Shown here in pieces: positions 19,836 to 29,074 of a stretch of 64,000 nt of DNA. Where the stretch lies: positions 186,001-250,000 of the forward strand of contig JBBCGH010000001.1 in NCBI GenBank assembly GCA_037200445.1. Reading direction: 5' to 3'. The first letter of the stretch is position 1. Each line of letters opens with the position of its first letter. A program made the position numbers and the translations under genes. The DNA is from Alphaproteobacteria bacterium. Its GTDB lineage: Bacteria > Pseudomonadota > Alphaproteobacteria > Rhizobiales > Xanthobacteraceae. Below the pieces are notes generated by a model. The model was given only the letters and a program-made list of their open reading frames with translations, did no database searches and was not told the DNA's origin.

Positions 19836-21560
19836 CTAACCCACCGCCGGCGGCGCAAGACAGCTCGGCGTCGCCGCATCGAGGGTCTGCTGCGCGTTCT
19901 GAACCTCGATGCAACCCGTGAGGTCGCCGCATCCGGGGCAAGGATTCGGCATCAGCGCGTAATGCGGGTCCGAGATCCAGGCTGGGCGTTTGAAGCCGAA
20001 ATAATCCTCCAGCATGGACTCGGCGGTATCGAGCGCGCCTTCGACCCAGCCCTGGCCGTACGAATAGGCCTCGCCCACGATGAAGATGTCCTGGTTATCG
20101 ACCGGCTTGCGCATCCGGCACATAACCTCGTCGAGTCGGTAGTTCGCTTTCCATTCGTGCCAGCCGCCGCCATACGGGTCTTCGTTCCATGTGTGATAGA
20201 CGGCCGAATACGGCATCGGGATATCCGGCATCGCGTGGATCGCGGCGATCTGCCGGTTTGCGGCGGTGACCATGTCTTCGGTCGCGGGAAACTCGGTGGT
20301 CGGAATCACGTTGCGGACGCCGGGTTCGAGACATGTCGGCCGGTAGCCCCGGTACGGGGTGCCGTCCTCGAGGCCCTTCCAGAACGGGACCGTGCCCATG
20401 TCGTTGTAACTCGCCATCAGCAACGAGTTCATGAACGGCTTGCCGCCGACCTGCTCGGCCTCGGTGCCGAAATAGTAAGTCTGCCGGACCGGCAGGTCGG
20501 TCACCGAGCGGCCGGCCGTGAGTCCAAGCGCGCGCCACCACGGCGTTTCGTACGCGAGGAACAACTTGAACGCACTCTGGATCAGGACGGACGGGAGGTT
20601 TGCGCGCAGCCAGGGGTCGTCGAAGAACGTGCTCTTCACCAGCTCGAGCGAGCGCCGCGGCATCGCAAGGACCACCTTGTTCGCGCGCACGACGATCGGC
20701 TTGGCCCGGGTCTTCGGCGTCGTCTTCGCGTCAACGGTCACGGTCGGCTCGAAGACCAGCGTGTAGCGGTATTTGCCGGTTCCGATTTGAATTTCGGCAA
20801 GCCGGTGGTTTTTCAGCACGCGCTTTCCGTTGGGCAGTCCGCCCGGCATCGTGTCGTTGAACTCGGCGGCAAGCGTCTTCGGCAAACAATCGTAGCCGTC
20901 GCGCAGCGTCAGGAATTTCGTGGTGTCGGTGTATTCGGTCGCCGGAAGCTGCGTCACCGCGTTGGCGTTGGCGACGTTCGCCTCGTAGCCGCCGGAGTCC
21001 TTCATGAACTGGTAGCCCTCGTTGCTGAGCACGCGGGCGGCGAGATCCCAGAAGCCCCATTTCCACAAAGGCCTCCCGTAGGCATTCACCCGCATCAGGT
21101 CGCAGAGCGACAGGTTCTCCATCCCGGGGTAGATGTTGTTCATCATCTGGACCTGGAGATTCGTCGGACCCTGCCCGCGTTCGCTGAAGGCGAGGTCGTA
21201 GGGGACCTTGGCGGGATCGGAGAGCTGATTGAGACGCAGGTGCCGGCCGCGCAGATAGAACAGGTTGCAGCTCGCGCCGACCGGCGGCGGCGCCCCCATG
21301 GGAAAGTCCTTCGTGACGAGCTTGAGGTGGTCGATGATGCTCGCCACCATGATGTGCTGGTCGGGAATGAACCGCATGCCGCCGACTTCGGCTTTGACGT
21401 TCGGCAATCCGGGGATCGTCACCGTGTAGAGCCTGCCGCCGATGCGGTCGCTGTACTCGAAGAGGGCCACTTTCGCTTTGGCACCGAGTTCCCCCTGCAG
21501 CCGCCAGGCGCAATACGCACCCGACACGCCGGCGCCGACAACCGCGACATCGAGATCCAT
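19836..21560 (-). CDS. Flavin-dependent amine oxidase
   Basis: 574 residues from the ATG at 21560, which follows AAGGAG; a longer upstream frame lacks support. The FAD-binding motif VAVVGAGVSGAYCAWRL is at the N-terminus, followed by RIGGRLYTV. The C-terminal flavin motif is GEAYSYGQGWVEGALDTAES. Overall it resembles L-amino-acid/monoamine oxidases of the MAO family. An unusual C-terminal extension of about 40 residues carries CPGCGDLTGC. It is first in an operon with a 2-oxoacid decarboxylase. The substrate is inferred to be an L-amino acid whose oxo-acid is passed on. Confidence 0.87.
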   Translation of the reverse strand: MDLDVAVVGAGVSGAYCAWRLQGELGAKAKVALFEYSDRIGGRLYTVTIPGLPNVKAEVGGMRFIPDQHIMVASIIDHLKLVTKDFPMGAPPPVGASCNLFYLRGRHLRLNQLSDPAKVPYDLAFSERGQGPTNLQVQMMNNIYPGMENLSLCDLMRVNAYGRPLWKWGFWDLAARVLSNEGYQFMKDSGGYEANVANANAVTQLPATEYTDTTKFLTLRDGYDCLPKTLAAEFNDTMPGGLPNGKRVLKNHRLAEIQIGTGKYRYTLVFEPTVTVDAKTTPKTRAKPIVVRANKVVLAMPRRSLELVKSTFFDDPWLRANLPSVLIQSAFKLFLAYETPWWRALGLTAGRSVTDLPVRQTYYFGTEAEQVGGKPFMNSLLMASYNDMGTVPFWKGLEDGTPYRGYRPTCLEPGVRNVIPTTEFPATEDMVTAANRQIAAIHAMPDIPMPYSAVYHTWNEDPYGGGWHEWKANYRLDEVMCRMRKPVDNQDIFIVGEAYSYGQGWVEGALDTAESMLEDYFGFKRPAWISDPHYALMPNPCPGCGDLTGCIEVQNAQQTLDAATPSCLAPPAVG

Positions 21561-21731
21561 GCTGGGCTCCTTGGGGACTTTGGCGTCTTCGGGACTTGGG
21601 CGGGAGAATGGGCGACAGACTACCATAAGACGAATGGTTGCGGACCCCGCATACCGGTCGGGACAGGTTCTTTTTTTGTTCGCCAAATGCGGAGGGCGGG
21701 GAGGAGGCCAAGTCCGCGACGGTGTCGCGGT

Positions 21732-23573
21732 CTAGGCGGCGCGCATCGCGGCCCGCTCTCCGGCCAGCACCTCGGCGAGCCGGTCGCGGTCGAGCGGCTT
21801 CACCAGGAAACCATCCATGCCGGCCGCCAGGCAGGCATCCCGGTCCTCGCCGAACGCGTTCGCCGTGAGCGCCACGATGCGCGTGCGCGGCAGGCCCTGT
21901 GCGGCTTCGGCTGCGCGGATGCGGCGTGTCGCCTCGAGTCCGTCGAGCTCCGGCATGTGCACGTCCATCAGGATGAGATCGTAGGGTGCGCCGGCGCGGG
22001 CCGCGGCGGTAAACGCCTCGAGGGCTGCTGCCCCGTTACCGGCAACCACCGGACTGTGCCCGAGCCGGTGCAGCAGGGCGCGCACGAGCAGCGCATTGAT
22101 CTCGTTGTCCTCGGCGACCAGCACGGCAAGGCCGGCGCTGGGCGCGCTGGCCGCTTGCGCTCCAGCATCCTCCGCCATGTCGGCATCCGCCGTCACGGCT
22201 GTGGTGAAGCGAGCCGCGAGCGAGGCGATGCGCACCGGCTTCACGAGGTAGCTGGTGAAGCCCGCGCCTTTGAGATCGGCGAGCTCCGGCCGCTCCGATG
22301 GCGGGAGCAGCACGATGCGCCGCGTCGCAGAGCCAGCGCGCGCGAGTGCGTGAGCCGCCTCCAGGCCGAGCGCGCGATCCACCATGATGGCATCGTAGGC
22401 ACGGGCCGACAGCATCGCGTGCGCCGAAGCTTCGTCGGCCGCGAGATCGACACGGGCGCCGAAGCGGCGCAAGCGTTCCGCGACAAGCGGGGCCTCGATC
22501 GCGCCGGGTGCCGCGATCAGCACGGCTTGGCCGGACAGATCGGGGTTTTGGGCTTTGCCTTGTTCCACGCCGGCGGAGGGGAACGCCCCGGAAAACCGGA
22601 AGGTCGATCCCTGCCCCGGCGCACTCTCCAGCGCGATGGCGCCACCCATGCGCTCCACGATGCGGCGCGAGATCGTGAGCCCAAGCCCGGTACCGCCGAA
22701 TTTGCGGGTCATGCCGCCGTCGGCCTGCTCGAATTCCTCGAATACGCGCGCCTGCGCGTCGGGCGCGATGCCGATGCCGGTATCGCGCACCGAGAAGGCG
22801 ATTTCGTTCGGGGCCGAGCCCGGCTCCACAACAACCGCGACACCGCCGGTCTCGGTAAACTTCACCGCATTGCCCGCAAGATTGAGCAGCACCTGGCGCA
22901 ATCGCGCCGCGTCGCCGACGACCATGGCGGGGAGCCGTTCGTCGATCGACGATGCGATCTCCAGACCCTTCGCCTGCGCACGGGGCCCGAGCAGCTCGAC
23001 CGTCTCCTCGACCAGCGCGGTCAGCGCAAACGGCCGCGCCTCGAGGTCGAGCTTGCCGGCTTCGATCTTCGAGAAATCGAGGATTTCCTCGATCAGCGAA
23101 AGCAGCGTCTCGCCGGAGGTCTGCACCGCCTTCGCGTAAGCCGCCTGGTCGGGCTGCAGCGGCGTATCGCGCAACAGCCCGGTCATACCGAGGATGCCGT
23201 TGAGCGGGGTACGAATCTCGTGGCTGACCATCGCGAGAAAGCGGCTCTTGGCGCGGTTGGCGCCTTCCGCCTCGCGAAGCTCCCAGTTGCGGTCGGCGAG
23301 TTCTTCGACGCGCTCCTCGAGGCGGGCGATCTCGGCCCCGAGGTTGCGATTGCGGCGCGCGAACAGCGCGAGTGCGCCAAGAGCCGCAATCACCACCGCG
23401 CATGCGATGGCCCCCGCGACGGAGCCGTCGAAACCGGCGAACGCTTCGTCGGAAGCAAGCAGCGGGACGGTCAGGCACAGCGCCAGCATCACGGCCGCGA
23501 TGCGTGCCGCAATTTCCCATGCGCGCTGAAAAGTCCCTCGCGCGCGCTTTTCTGCGCTGTCCGTTGCAGGCAT
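21732..23573 (-). CDS. Hybrid sensor histidine kinase
   Basis: 613 residues. Two membrane helices (about 22-40 and 52-71) enclose a very short periplasmic loop; a coiled coil (75-105) leads into the HisKA domain with His118 in [19 protein letters not shown]-binding boxes are [16 protein letters not shown] and GGTGLGL. A first receiver-like segment (about 340-450) looks degenerate; the second has [13 protein letters not shown] with the phospho-acceptor Asp and the KP motif FLVKPLD. No response regulator gene is adjacent, so it is an orphan. The signal is unknown. Confidence 0.93.
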   Translation of the reverse strand: MPATDSAEKRARGTFQRAWEIAARIAAVMLALCLTVPLLASDEAFAGFDGSVAGAIACAVVIAALGALALFARRNRNLGAEIARLEERVEELADRNWELREAEGANRAKSRFLAMVSHEIRTPLNGILGMTGLLRDTPLQPDQAAYAKAVQTSGETLLSLIEEILDFSKIEAGKLDLEARPFALTALVEETVELLGPRAQAKGLEIASSIDERLPAMVVGDAARLRQVLLNLAGNAVKFTETGGVAVVVEPGSAPNEIAFSVRDTGIGIAPDAQARVFEEFEQADGGMTRKFGGTGLGLTISRRIVERMGGAIALESAPGQGSTFRFSGAFPSAGVEQGKAQNPDLSGQAVLIAAPGAIEAPLVAERLRRFGARVDLAADEASAHAMLSARAYDAIMVDRALGLEAAHALARAGSATRRIVLLPPSERPELADLKGAGFTSYLVKPVRIASLAARFTTAVTADADMAEDAGAQAASAPSAGLAVLVAEDNEINALLVRALLHRLGHSPVVAGNGAAALEAFTAAARAGAPYDLILMDVHMPELDGLEATRRIRAAEAAQGLPRTRIVALTANAFGEDRDACLAAGMDGFLVKPLDRDRLAEVLAGERAAMRAA

Positions 23574-23694
23574 CGGCGCCGGCCCTTGTCCCGGCGCGGG
23601 AATCTGACCCGGGACTCTTCCGATTCCCTTTCCGGATCAGTGTTCAGGATGGGCTGTCGGCCCGCAGGGTTGATGCCGCGCTAACGCGTTTCGA

Positions 23695-24171
23695 TCAATT
23701 CGATCGATCCGCCATGCGGCCCGCCACGGTTTGCGGCGGCATGCGTGCCGCCGCAAACAGCACGGCGGCGGTCTCGGGCGCGATGAAGCGGGAGCGCACA
23801 TAGATGCGATAATCCGCCGGGGCGGCTCCGCTCGCAAAGCCGACGACAAGGTCGGGCGCGGCTGCGCCGGGCGCGACGATGACATTCTTGATGTTCGACG
23901 TGGCGGTGCACGCCGGCGGCGCGCCGTCATCGACGAGAACAAAGTCGGCGTCCTCGGGTGTTTCGGTGAGTTTCACGCGCAGGCCCGGTCCAGCCGTCGT
24001 GGAGTCGATCCGCACGGTCACGTCGGCGACGCCCCGCGCAAGCCGGTAGGTCGTGTTGCCGATGGCGAGGCAGGCTTGCGGCGCCGAGCCTGGCGAAAAG
24101 CCGAATGTGTGAGCGGCCGCCGGAAGGGCCGCGGCCAGCGTCAAGCCGGCGAGAATCCTGATACGGCGCAC
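23695..24171 (-). CDS. Hypothetical exported protein
   Basis: 158 residues. A clear signal peptide RILAGLTLAAALPAAAHT has a likely cut after AAA. The mature part contains two Cys (in QACLAIGN and PPACTATSN) that may pair, then beta-rich sequence. No enzyme motif was recognised. Probably a periplasmic protein of unknown function, conserved-looking in composition. Confidence 0.7.
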   Translation of the reverse strand: MRRIRILAGLTLAAALPAAAHTFGFSPGSAPQACLAIGNTTYRLARGVADVTVRIDSTTAGPGLRVKLTETPEDADFVLVDDGAPPACTATSNIKNVIVAPGAAAPDLVVGFASGAAPADYRIYVRSRFIAPETAAVLFAAARMPPQTVAGRMADRSN

Positions 24172-24241
24172 CGATCGCCTCCGGCCGGCCGAATACGCGC
24201 CGGCGATCGGTCAAATCCTAGCGAGTCATGGTTACCAATCG

Positions 24242-24643
24242 CTAAAGCGCGGTTCGATCCGGCGGGGGCGCGATGCTTTCGACAAGCTCCACGACGGCGC
24301 GCTGAATGCCGCCGGGCGGAATGCGCGAGAAGGCGCGCAGCAGGCGCAGCGCATAGGACGTGTCGAGGAAGCCGAGGATCGCGCGGGTATCCTCCGATCC
24401 GCCGTCGGTCGCGCCGAAGAAGAACGACACCGGCACGTCGAGCGACTCGGCGATCCGCACCAGACGGCCGGCGCCGACCCGGTTCACGCCCTTTTCGTAT
24501 TTCTGGACCTGCTGAAACGTGACGCCGAGCAGATTGCCGAGCTCGGTCTGCGACATGCCCTTGGCCATGCGCCGCGCCCGGATGCGCTGGCCGACCTCGA
24601 TATCATGCGAAGTGGTGCTCTTGGTCTTGGACTTGGTACTCAT
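24242..24643 (-). CDS. XRE-family transcriptional regulator 1
   Basis: 133 residues from MSTKSKTKS. The Cro/CI-type helix-turn-helix is IRARRMAKGMSQTELGNLLG with VTFQQVQKYEKGVNRVGAGR. The C-terminal ~60 residues follow the pattern of rhizobial regulators of this group. It is a paralogue of the gene at 25956 (shared TFQQVQKYEKG.NRV.AGRL and V.FF.G). The target is unknown. Confidence 0.9.
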   Translation of the reverse strand: MSTKSKTKSTTSHDIEVGQRIRARRMAKGMSQTELGNLLGVTFQQVQKYEKGVNRVGAGRLVRIAESLDVPVSFFFGATDGGSEDTRAILGFLDTSYALRLLRAFSRIPPGGIQRAVVELVESIAPPPDRTAL

Positions 24644-24788
24644 GCCCGCACGACACCCCATACGCCCAACTTGTGCGCGAGGGACTTTCCCGGGGTGAGG
24701 CCGCCCCGACCACCGTTATTTCAGGTTTGCGCACCGGCAGGTTGCGGGCGGGTGGGCTGGATAGTGGGACGGGAAGGAGCTGCTGAAC

Positions 24789-25814
24789 TCAGCCTTTAGC
24801 CGCGCGGCGCGGTTTTCTCTGACCCAAGCCGAACACGGTGTCTGTTGCCTCAGGCGGCGGCTCGCGCCCGATGAGTTCATTCGGATGAATGAAGTCGTCG
24901 GCAAACCATGGATACCGCTTTGAATCGAACAGAGTCTTCAGCCAGTCCATGAAAAAGGAAACGCGAGCCACACCCCGCGCGTCTGGATGATAGGTCATCC
25001 AGATATCGACCTGATGCTTCAGTCCGATATCGATCGGAATGAGGTCGCTCCCGAGCGCCACGATGTACGTCGGCAAGCCCCCAATTCCCATGCCGAGCTC
25101 AATGGCGCGACCGTGCGCGGTGCTGGTGTTGGTGCGTAACGCCACGATTGCTTCGATGCTCGGTAGATTGAGCCAGCGTTGCACCGCATTCTCATCAACC
25201 TGCGGCGCTTGTTGGTGGATGATGCGGTGGTGTCGCACGTCATCAAGACTCTTCGGCACCCCATAGGTCTCGATGTATTCGCGCGAGGCGTAGGGATAGA
25301 TGTGCATGCGCCCGAGCCGCACACTTTTGGCGCCTGGCCGCTTCGGCTTCTCAAGTTGTATGGCGACATCCGCCTCCATTCGCATCACATCGGCGATTTC
25401 CATCGCGCACCGAAGATGAACAATGGTGGCCGGATGCGTGCGGTTGAATTGCGCCAGCTGCGGCAAGATCCAGGCGGTGCCCAGACCTTCCGTCACCGAA
25501 CAGCGGACGATGCCGCGAAGATTGAGATCCTGATCGAGATGCGCCCGCAGCGAGTGACTGGCGCGCTCCATCTCCTGCGCGCTCCGGTAAACGCGTTGGC
25601 CTTTCTCGGTCAGTGCGAGTCCGTCGAGCAGACGGTTGAACAAGCGAAATTCGAAAAGTGTTTCCAGCCGCTCGACGCGGCGTATGACGGTCGTGGTGTG
25701 GGTGCGCAGCGCGGTTGCGGCTTTGCGAAAGTTCAGCGCGCGTGCAACGACGACGAAGACTCGCAGGTCATCCCACGAGATGCGTTCGAGCAGCGCCGCA
25801 ATGGGCTGCTCCAT
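24789..25814 (-). CDS. LysR-family transcriptional regulator 1
   Basis: 341 residues from MEQPIAALLERISWDDLR. The N-terminal winged helix (LRVFVVVARALNFRKAATAL) is typical of LysR. The effector domain covers about residues 90-290. The C-terminus FMDWLKTLFDSKRYPWFADD is unusual and is shared with the LysR gene at 26421, so the two are paralogues. It is divergent from the XRE gene at 25956 across a ~140-bp spacer, which probably carries its operator. A 15-residue longer start is possible. Confidence 0.9.
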   Translation of the reverse strand: MEQPIAALLERISWDDLRVFVVVARALNFRKAATALRTHTTTVIRRVERLETLFEFRLFNRLLDGLALTEKGQRVYRSAQEMERASHSLRAHLDQDLNLRGIVRCSVTEGLGTAWILPQLAQFNRTHPATIVHLRCAMEIADVMRMEADVAIQLEKPKRPGAKSVRLGRMHIYPYASREYIETYGVPKSLDDVRHHRIIHQQAPQVDENAVQRWLNLPSIEAIVALRTNTSTAHGRAIELGMGIGGLPTYIVALGSDLIPIDIGLKHQVDIWMTYHPDARGVARVSFFMDWLKTLFDSKRYPWFADDFIHPNELIGREPPPEATDTVFGLGQRKPRRAAKG

Positions 25815-25955
25815 TTTTGCAACGTACTGTTGCGACAATTTTGCCACCGGGCCGCGCACCTCACCGCTATGCTACTTATTGGACGCGCATTGTTGCGGGG
25901 ATTCGGCAGAAATGCACATGTTTTTGGTTGAGCGGCCAACCTCCCCAGGTGGATT

Positions 25956-26408
25956 GTGCGTCGCAGCATCAACCATATGGGGGTCATTTTGATCGGTTCG
26001 CGCGACGGCGTCCGCAAACGGCGGGCGGGAGCGGAGGATGTCGAGATCGGGCGCAAGATCCGGGCACTTCGCCTGGAGCGGGGGCTCTCCCAATCCGGCC
26101 TCGCGGAAGGCATCGGCCTGACCTTCCAGCAGGTGCAGAAGTACGAGAAGGGGGCGAACCGCGTGTCAGCGGGGCGCCTGCAGCAGATCTCCGACATGCT
26201 CAACGTGCCGGTGACGTTCTTCTACAGCGGCATGGGCGCGCGGGCGAAGAAGGGCGACGGGCCCCCCTCCAGCCTTGCCTTTCTTCAGACCAAGGGCGCG
26301 CTGCGGCTGATGCGCGCCTATACGGAGATTTCCTCGCGCGCCACGAAGTACGCGCTGGTGGTGCTGGCGGAGAGTCTGAGGAATAGGGAGAGCAAGGAGA
26401 AGGGGTGA
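25956..26408 (+). CDS. XRE-family transcriptional regulator 2
   Basis: 150 residues from a GTG at 25956 (AGGTGG close upstream) or 143 from the ATG at 25977; the sequence does not settle which. Helix-turn-helix in IRALRLERGLSQSGLAEGIG and LTFQQVQKYEKGANRVSAGR. It is paralogous to the gene at 24242 and divergent from the LysR gene between them. Confidence 0.88.
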   Translation: MRRSINHMGVILIGSRDGVRKRRAGAEDVEIGRKIRALRLERGLSQSGLAEGIGLTFQQVQKYEKGANRVSAGRLQQISDMLNVPVTFFYSGMGARAKKGDGPPSSLAFLQTKGALRLMRAYTEISSRATKYALVVLAESLRNRESKEKG

Positions 26409-26420
26409 GCAGACCTTCTG

Positions 26421-27527
26421 TCACACTACTCTTGAGCGCGCTCCGGCACTGGACCAGCTTTGATCTGCGGGGTCGCAATGCCGTTTCGGGAACGACTCCA
26501 CCACGCTCAGCAGTGGACTAGCCGCGCTTTCTTTTGAGAGGTGATCCGGGTGAACAAATTCGTCCCCAAACCATGGGAATTTTCGAGGATCGAACGCGTC
26601 AATGACCCAGTCGATGATCTTTCGGACGCGTGGAATGCGGCCGGCATCAGTGTGATACGTAAGCCAGATGTCAAACGGCAGTCGGAAGTCATCAGAAATG
26701 TCAATTGGCACAATGCTGTTGTCTACCGTGCGCACGTAGGTAGGCGCCCAACCAATTCCCACACCGTTCGATATTGCTGCAACATGCGCGGTGCTGGCAT
26801 TGTTACGCATCGCGACGAAGCCTCTTTGCGGAATGCCAGGAAAGAGACGTTCATAGATTTCCGATGTCCGCGTTTGATCCGCAATCTGCAGCACAATTCG
26901 GTGCTGCAGAAATTCTTCCTTGGTTCGAGGAATTCCGTAGGTCTCTACGTATGATTGTCCAGCAAATGGAATTGCGTGAAGTCGGCCGATCTTGACGACC
27001 TTCAAATCTGGCGCCGAAGGCTTGGTAAGTTGAATGGCGGCGTCAGCCTCCAAACGCAATACATCAGCCGATTTCATCGCACAGCTAAGATCCACGAGCA
27101 GACGCGGAAATTTGTGGTGAAGCCCAGCCATACGCGGAGTCAGCCAAAGAGACCCAAGCCCTTCAGTAACTGCGAGTCTGACTTCACCAGCGATTGCCGG
27201 CGCGGCGCGGTCGCGAGCCCGAACCAATCCAAATGATGCAAGCTCCATACGCTTCGCAGCGGCGAGGATTTCTTCGCCTTCCGAAGTAATCCGAATACCG
27301 TCAACATGTCTCGTTATCAGAGTTGTGTTGAGCTGATGCTCCAACTCTTCGATGCGCCTTCGCAACGCATTAACGCCCTGACCTAAGCGATCTGATGCGG
27401 AGCGGAAGCTCCCACACCGAGCCACTTCAAGAAAAATGCGGATGCCCTCCCAGTCGGGAGGAAGTGCATGGCTGCGAGCTTCTTGGCGTTCCTCCGATGG
27501 AACACCCCTGTCTGACAAAGACTGCAT
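26421..27527 (-). CDS. LysR-family transcriptional regulator 2
   Basis: 368 residues from the ATG at 27527. A longer open frame extends upstream to 27800 but overlaps the divergent gene and is rejected. Winged helix IRIFLEVARCGSFRSASDRL. The effector domain shares AISNGVGIGWAPTYV-type and FPWFGDEFVHPDHLS features with the LysR at 24789. Only 66 bp separate it from the divergent GNAT gene, which it probably controls. Base composition is lower in GC than the flanking core genes. Confidence 0.88.
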   Translation of the reverse strand: MQSLSDRGVPSEERQEARSHALPPDWEGIRIFLEVARCGSFRSASDRLGQGVNALRRRIEELEHQLNTTLITRHVDGIRITSEGEEILAAAKRMELASFGLVRARDRAAPAIAGEVRLAVTEGLGSLWLTPRMAGLHHKFPRLLVDLSCAMKSADVLRLEADAAIQLTKPSAPDLKVVKIGRLHAIPFAGQSYVETYGIPRTKEEFLQHRIVLQIADQTRTSEIYERLFPGIPQRGFVAMRNNASTAHVAAISNGVGIGWAPTYVRTVDNSIVPIDISDDFRLPFDIWLTYHTDAGRIPRVRKIIDWVIDAFDPRKFPWFGDEFVHPDHLSKESAASPLLSVVESFPKRHCDPADQSWSSAGARSRVV

Positions 27528-27593
27528 ACCGTTCCCCCACCCGCTGGCTAAGCTTCGCAAAGTATCGCGCCGTCTACAACCCTTGGAGTAGCA

Positions 27594-28949
27594 ATGAGCG
27601 TCCATGATCTCCGCATGACACGCGCCGCTGAGGCTCTTTTCCAACCGCTCCGGCCCGCGGGCCACCAATTCGGAACTCTTGATACTGAGCAGTTGGCTAA
27701 ACGGTTGGTCGTTTTCACACCTGCCGGCGACGAAGTGGACAGACTCATGATGCGGGCCCGCCGTGACATTGAAGGTCTTACGACTACCGATGTCATCCAT
27801 CGCGTCATGTCGTTTAATCCCGATGCGTTTTGGGCGATCGCGCGCAGAGGCCGCTTTGATGCTCGATCTCCGGCTGGTGAGGGCTTCGTCGCCTTCCTTA
27901 TGCTAAACGACGCGGGAATGCAGCGCCTGATAGAGGGTACTCTAAATACAAAGGATCCGGAACCAGTTTATCTCGCGGCGCAGAACGAAAGGCCGGCAGG
28001 CATCTATATTTGGGCCTGCCACGCACGCGGATTGATGGTTGGCGGCGTCCCGCTGGCGTTTGAAAAAATCTGGACGCCGCTTTATCGCGGCGCTGATGTG
28101 TACGCGCGCGCGGTGACACCCGCTGGTGATCGTTTTCTAGGGGAATTGGGATTCAGGCGAGGAGCAACCTACAAGGGCGCAACTGCTGAGCACTTGCACA
28201 TGTACCGCCGATCCTCAGCGCCTGCCGAAGATGGCCCCCTGTATGACCGATACCGGGAGGGTGCTGAACAGCATGAGACGTCTGTGACGGTAGCTCGATC
28301 TGTCGAAGATTTAATGCGCGCCATCACGATCCGCAGTGCGGTTTACATTTCAGAGCAAAAGTGCCCTTACGATGAGGAGTTCGACGGCAACGACCTTTCA
28401 GCAACTCATTTGCTCGGCTATGTGGGGAATGAACCCGTCGGATGTCTGCGCATCCGGTACTTCGCGGATTTCGCAAAAATCGAACGACTCGCCGTGCGCA
28501 GTGAATTCCGAAGCTTGGGCCTAGGATCGAAGCTCGTGCACGCCGCGATCGAGTTGTGCCAAGTCAAAGGTTACCGACGAATCTACGCCCACTCGCAGAA
28601 GCGTCTGTTGGAATTTTGGTCACAATTCGAGTTTCGGCCCTTGGAAGGTGGTCGGGAATTCGTATTTTCTGATTTTGACTATGTCGAGGTCGTGCTCAAC
28701 ATGACACGCCATCCCAAGGCAATTTCCCTCGGGATGGACCCCTACATCATGATCCGCCCCGAAGGCCGCTGGCATGTCCCCGGGATCCTAGAGCGCTCCG
28801 CAATCCGACCCGTGACCCGACCCTCTGCTGAACGGTCCGCGATCCGCCGAACAACACGGGCGGGTGCTGAATATTCATCCAGCCATCCTACGAGGCGCTC
28901 CCTAGCCGGCGACGCAAGGACGAATCTCCTAAGCGTCCAAACGGGGTGA
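27594..28949 (+). CDS. Large protein with C-terminal GNAT acetyltransferase domain
   Basis: 451 residues. Residues ~235-365 form a GNAT domain with the acetyl-CoA loop LAVRSEFRSLGLGSKLVHAA and a typical FWSQFEFRPL end. Residues ~20-200 may be a second, degenerate GNAT-like fold (ends FLGELGFRRGATYKG). The last 70 residues are Arg/Ser-rich with near-repeats of RSAIRP / RSAIRR and look disordered. Divergent from a LysR gene. The acetyl acceptor is unknown. Composition is A/T-richer than core genes. Confidence 0.82.
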   Translation: MSVHDLRMTRAAEALFQPLRPAGHQFGTLDTEQLAKRLVVFTPAGDEVDRLMMRARRDIEGLTTTDVIHRVMSFNPDAFWAIARRGRFDARSPAGEGFVAFLMLNDAGMQRLIEGTLNTKDPEPVYLAAQNERPAGIYIWACHARGLMVGGVPLAFEKIWTPLYRGADVYARAVTPAGDRFLGELGFRRGATYKGATAEHLHMYRRSSAPAEDGPLYDRYREGAEQHETSVTVARSVEDLMRAITIRSAVYISEQKCPYDEEFDGNDLSATHLLGYVGNEPVGCLRIRYFADFAKIERLAVRSEFRSLGLGSKLVHAAIELCQVKGYRRIYAHSQKRLLEFWSQFEFRPLEGGREFVFSDFDYVEVVLNMTRHPKAISLGMDPYIMIRPEGRWHVPGILERSAIRPVTRPSAERSAIRRTTRAGAEYSSSHPTRRSLAGDARTNLLSVQTG

Positions 28950-29074
28950 ATTGAAACGCATCGCGGCGGTTCTCGGGCGTTCCGCCAGCGGAACGCCCCG
29001 TTGCGACCATCGCTGCATACGGCCCCCACTCTCCGGCCTAAGCTTTCTTCCAACAAACCCGAAAGGGCCCGCGC

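Noticed and set aside
18813-23684. A 1,623-codon plus-strand open frame
   Set aside because: It is antisense to the decarboxylase, amine oxidase and histidine kinase genes. High GC with third-position bias leaves the opposite strand open; the translation is Arg/His/Asp-rich with no domain.
27528-27800. Longer N-terminus of LysR regulator 2
   Set aside because: It would run through the divergent GNAT gene; the ATG at 27527 gives a normal LysR N-terminus.
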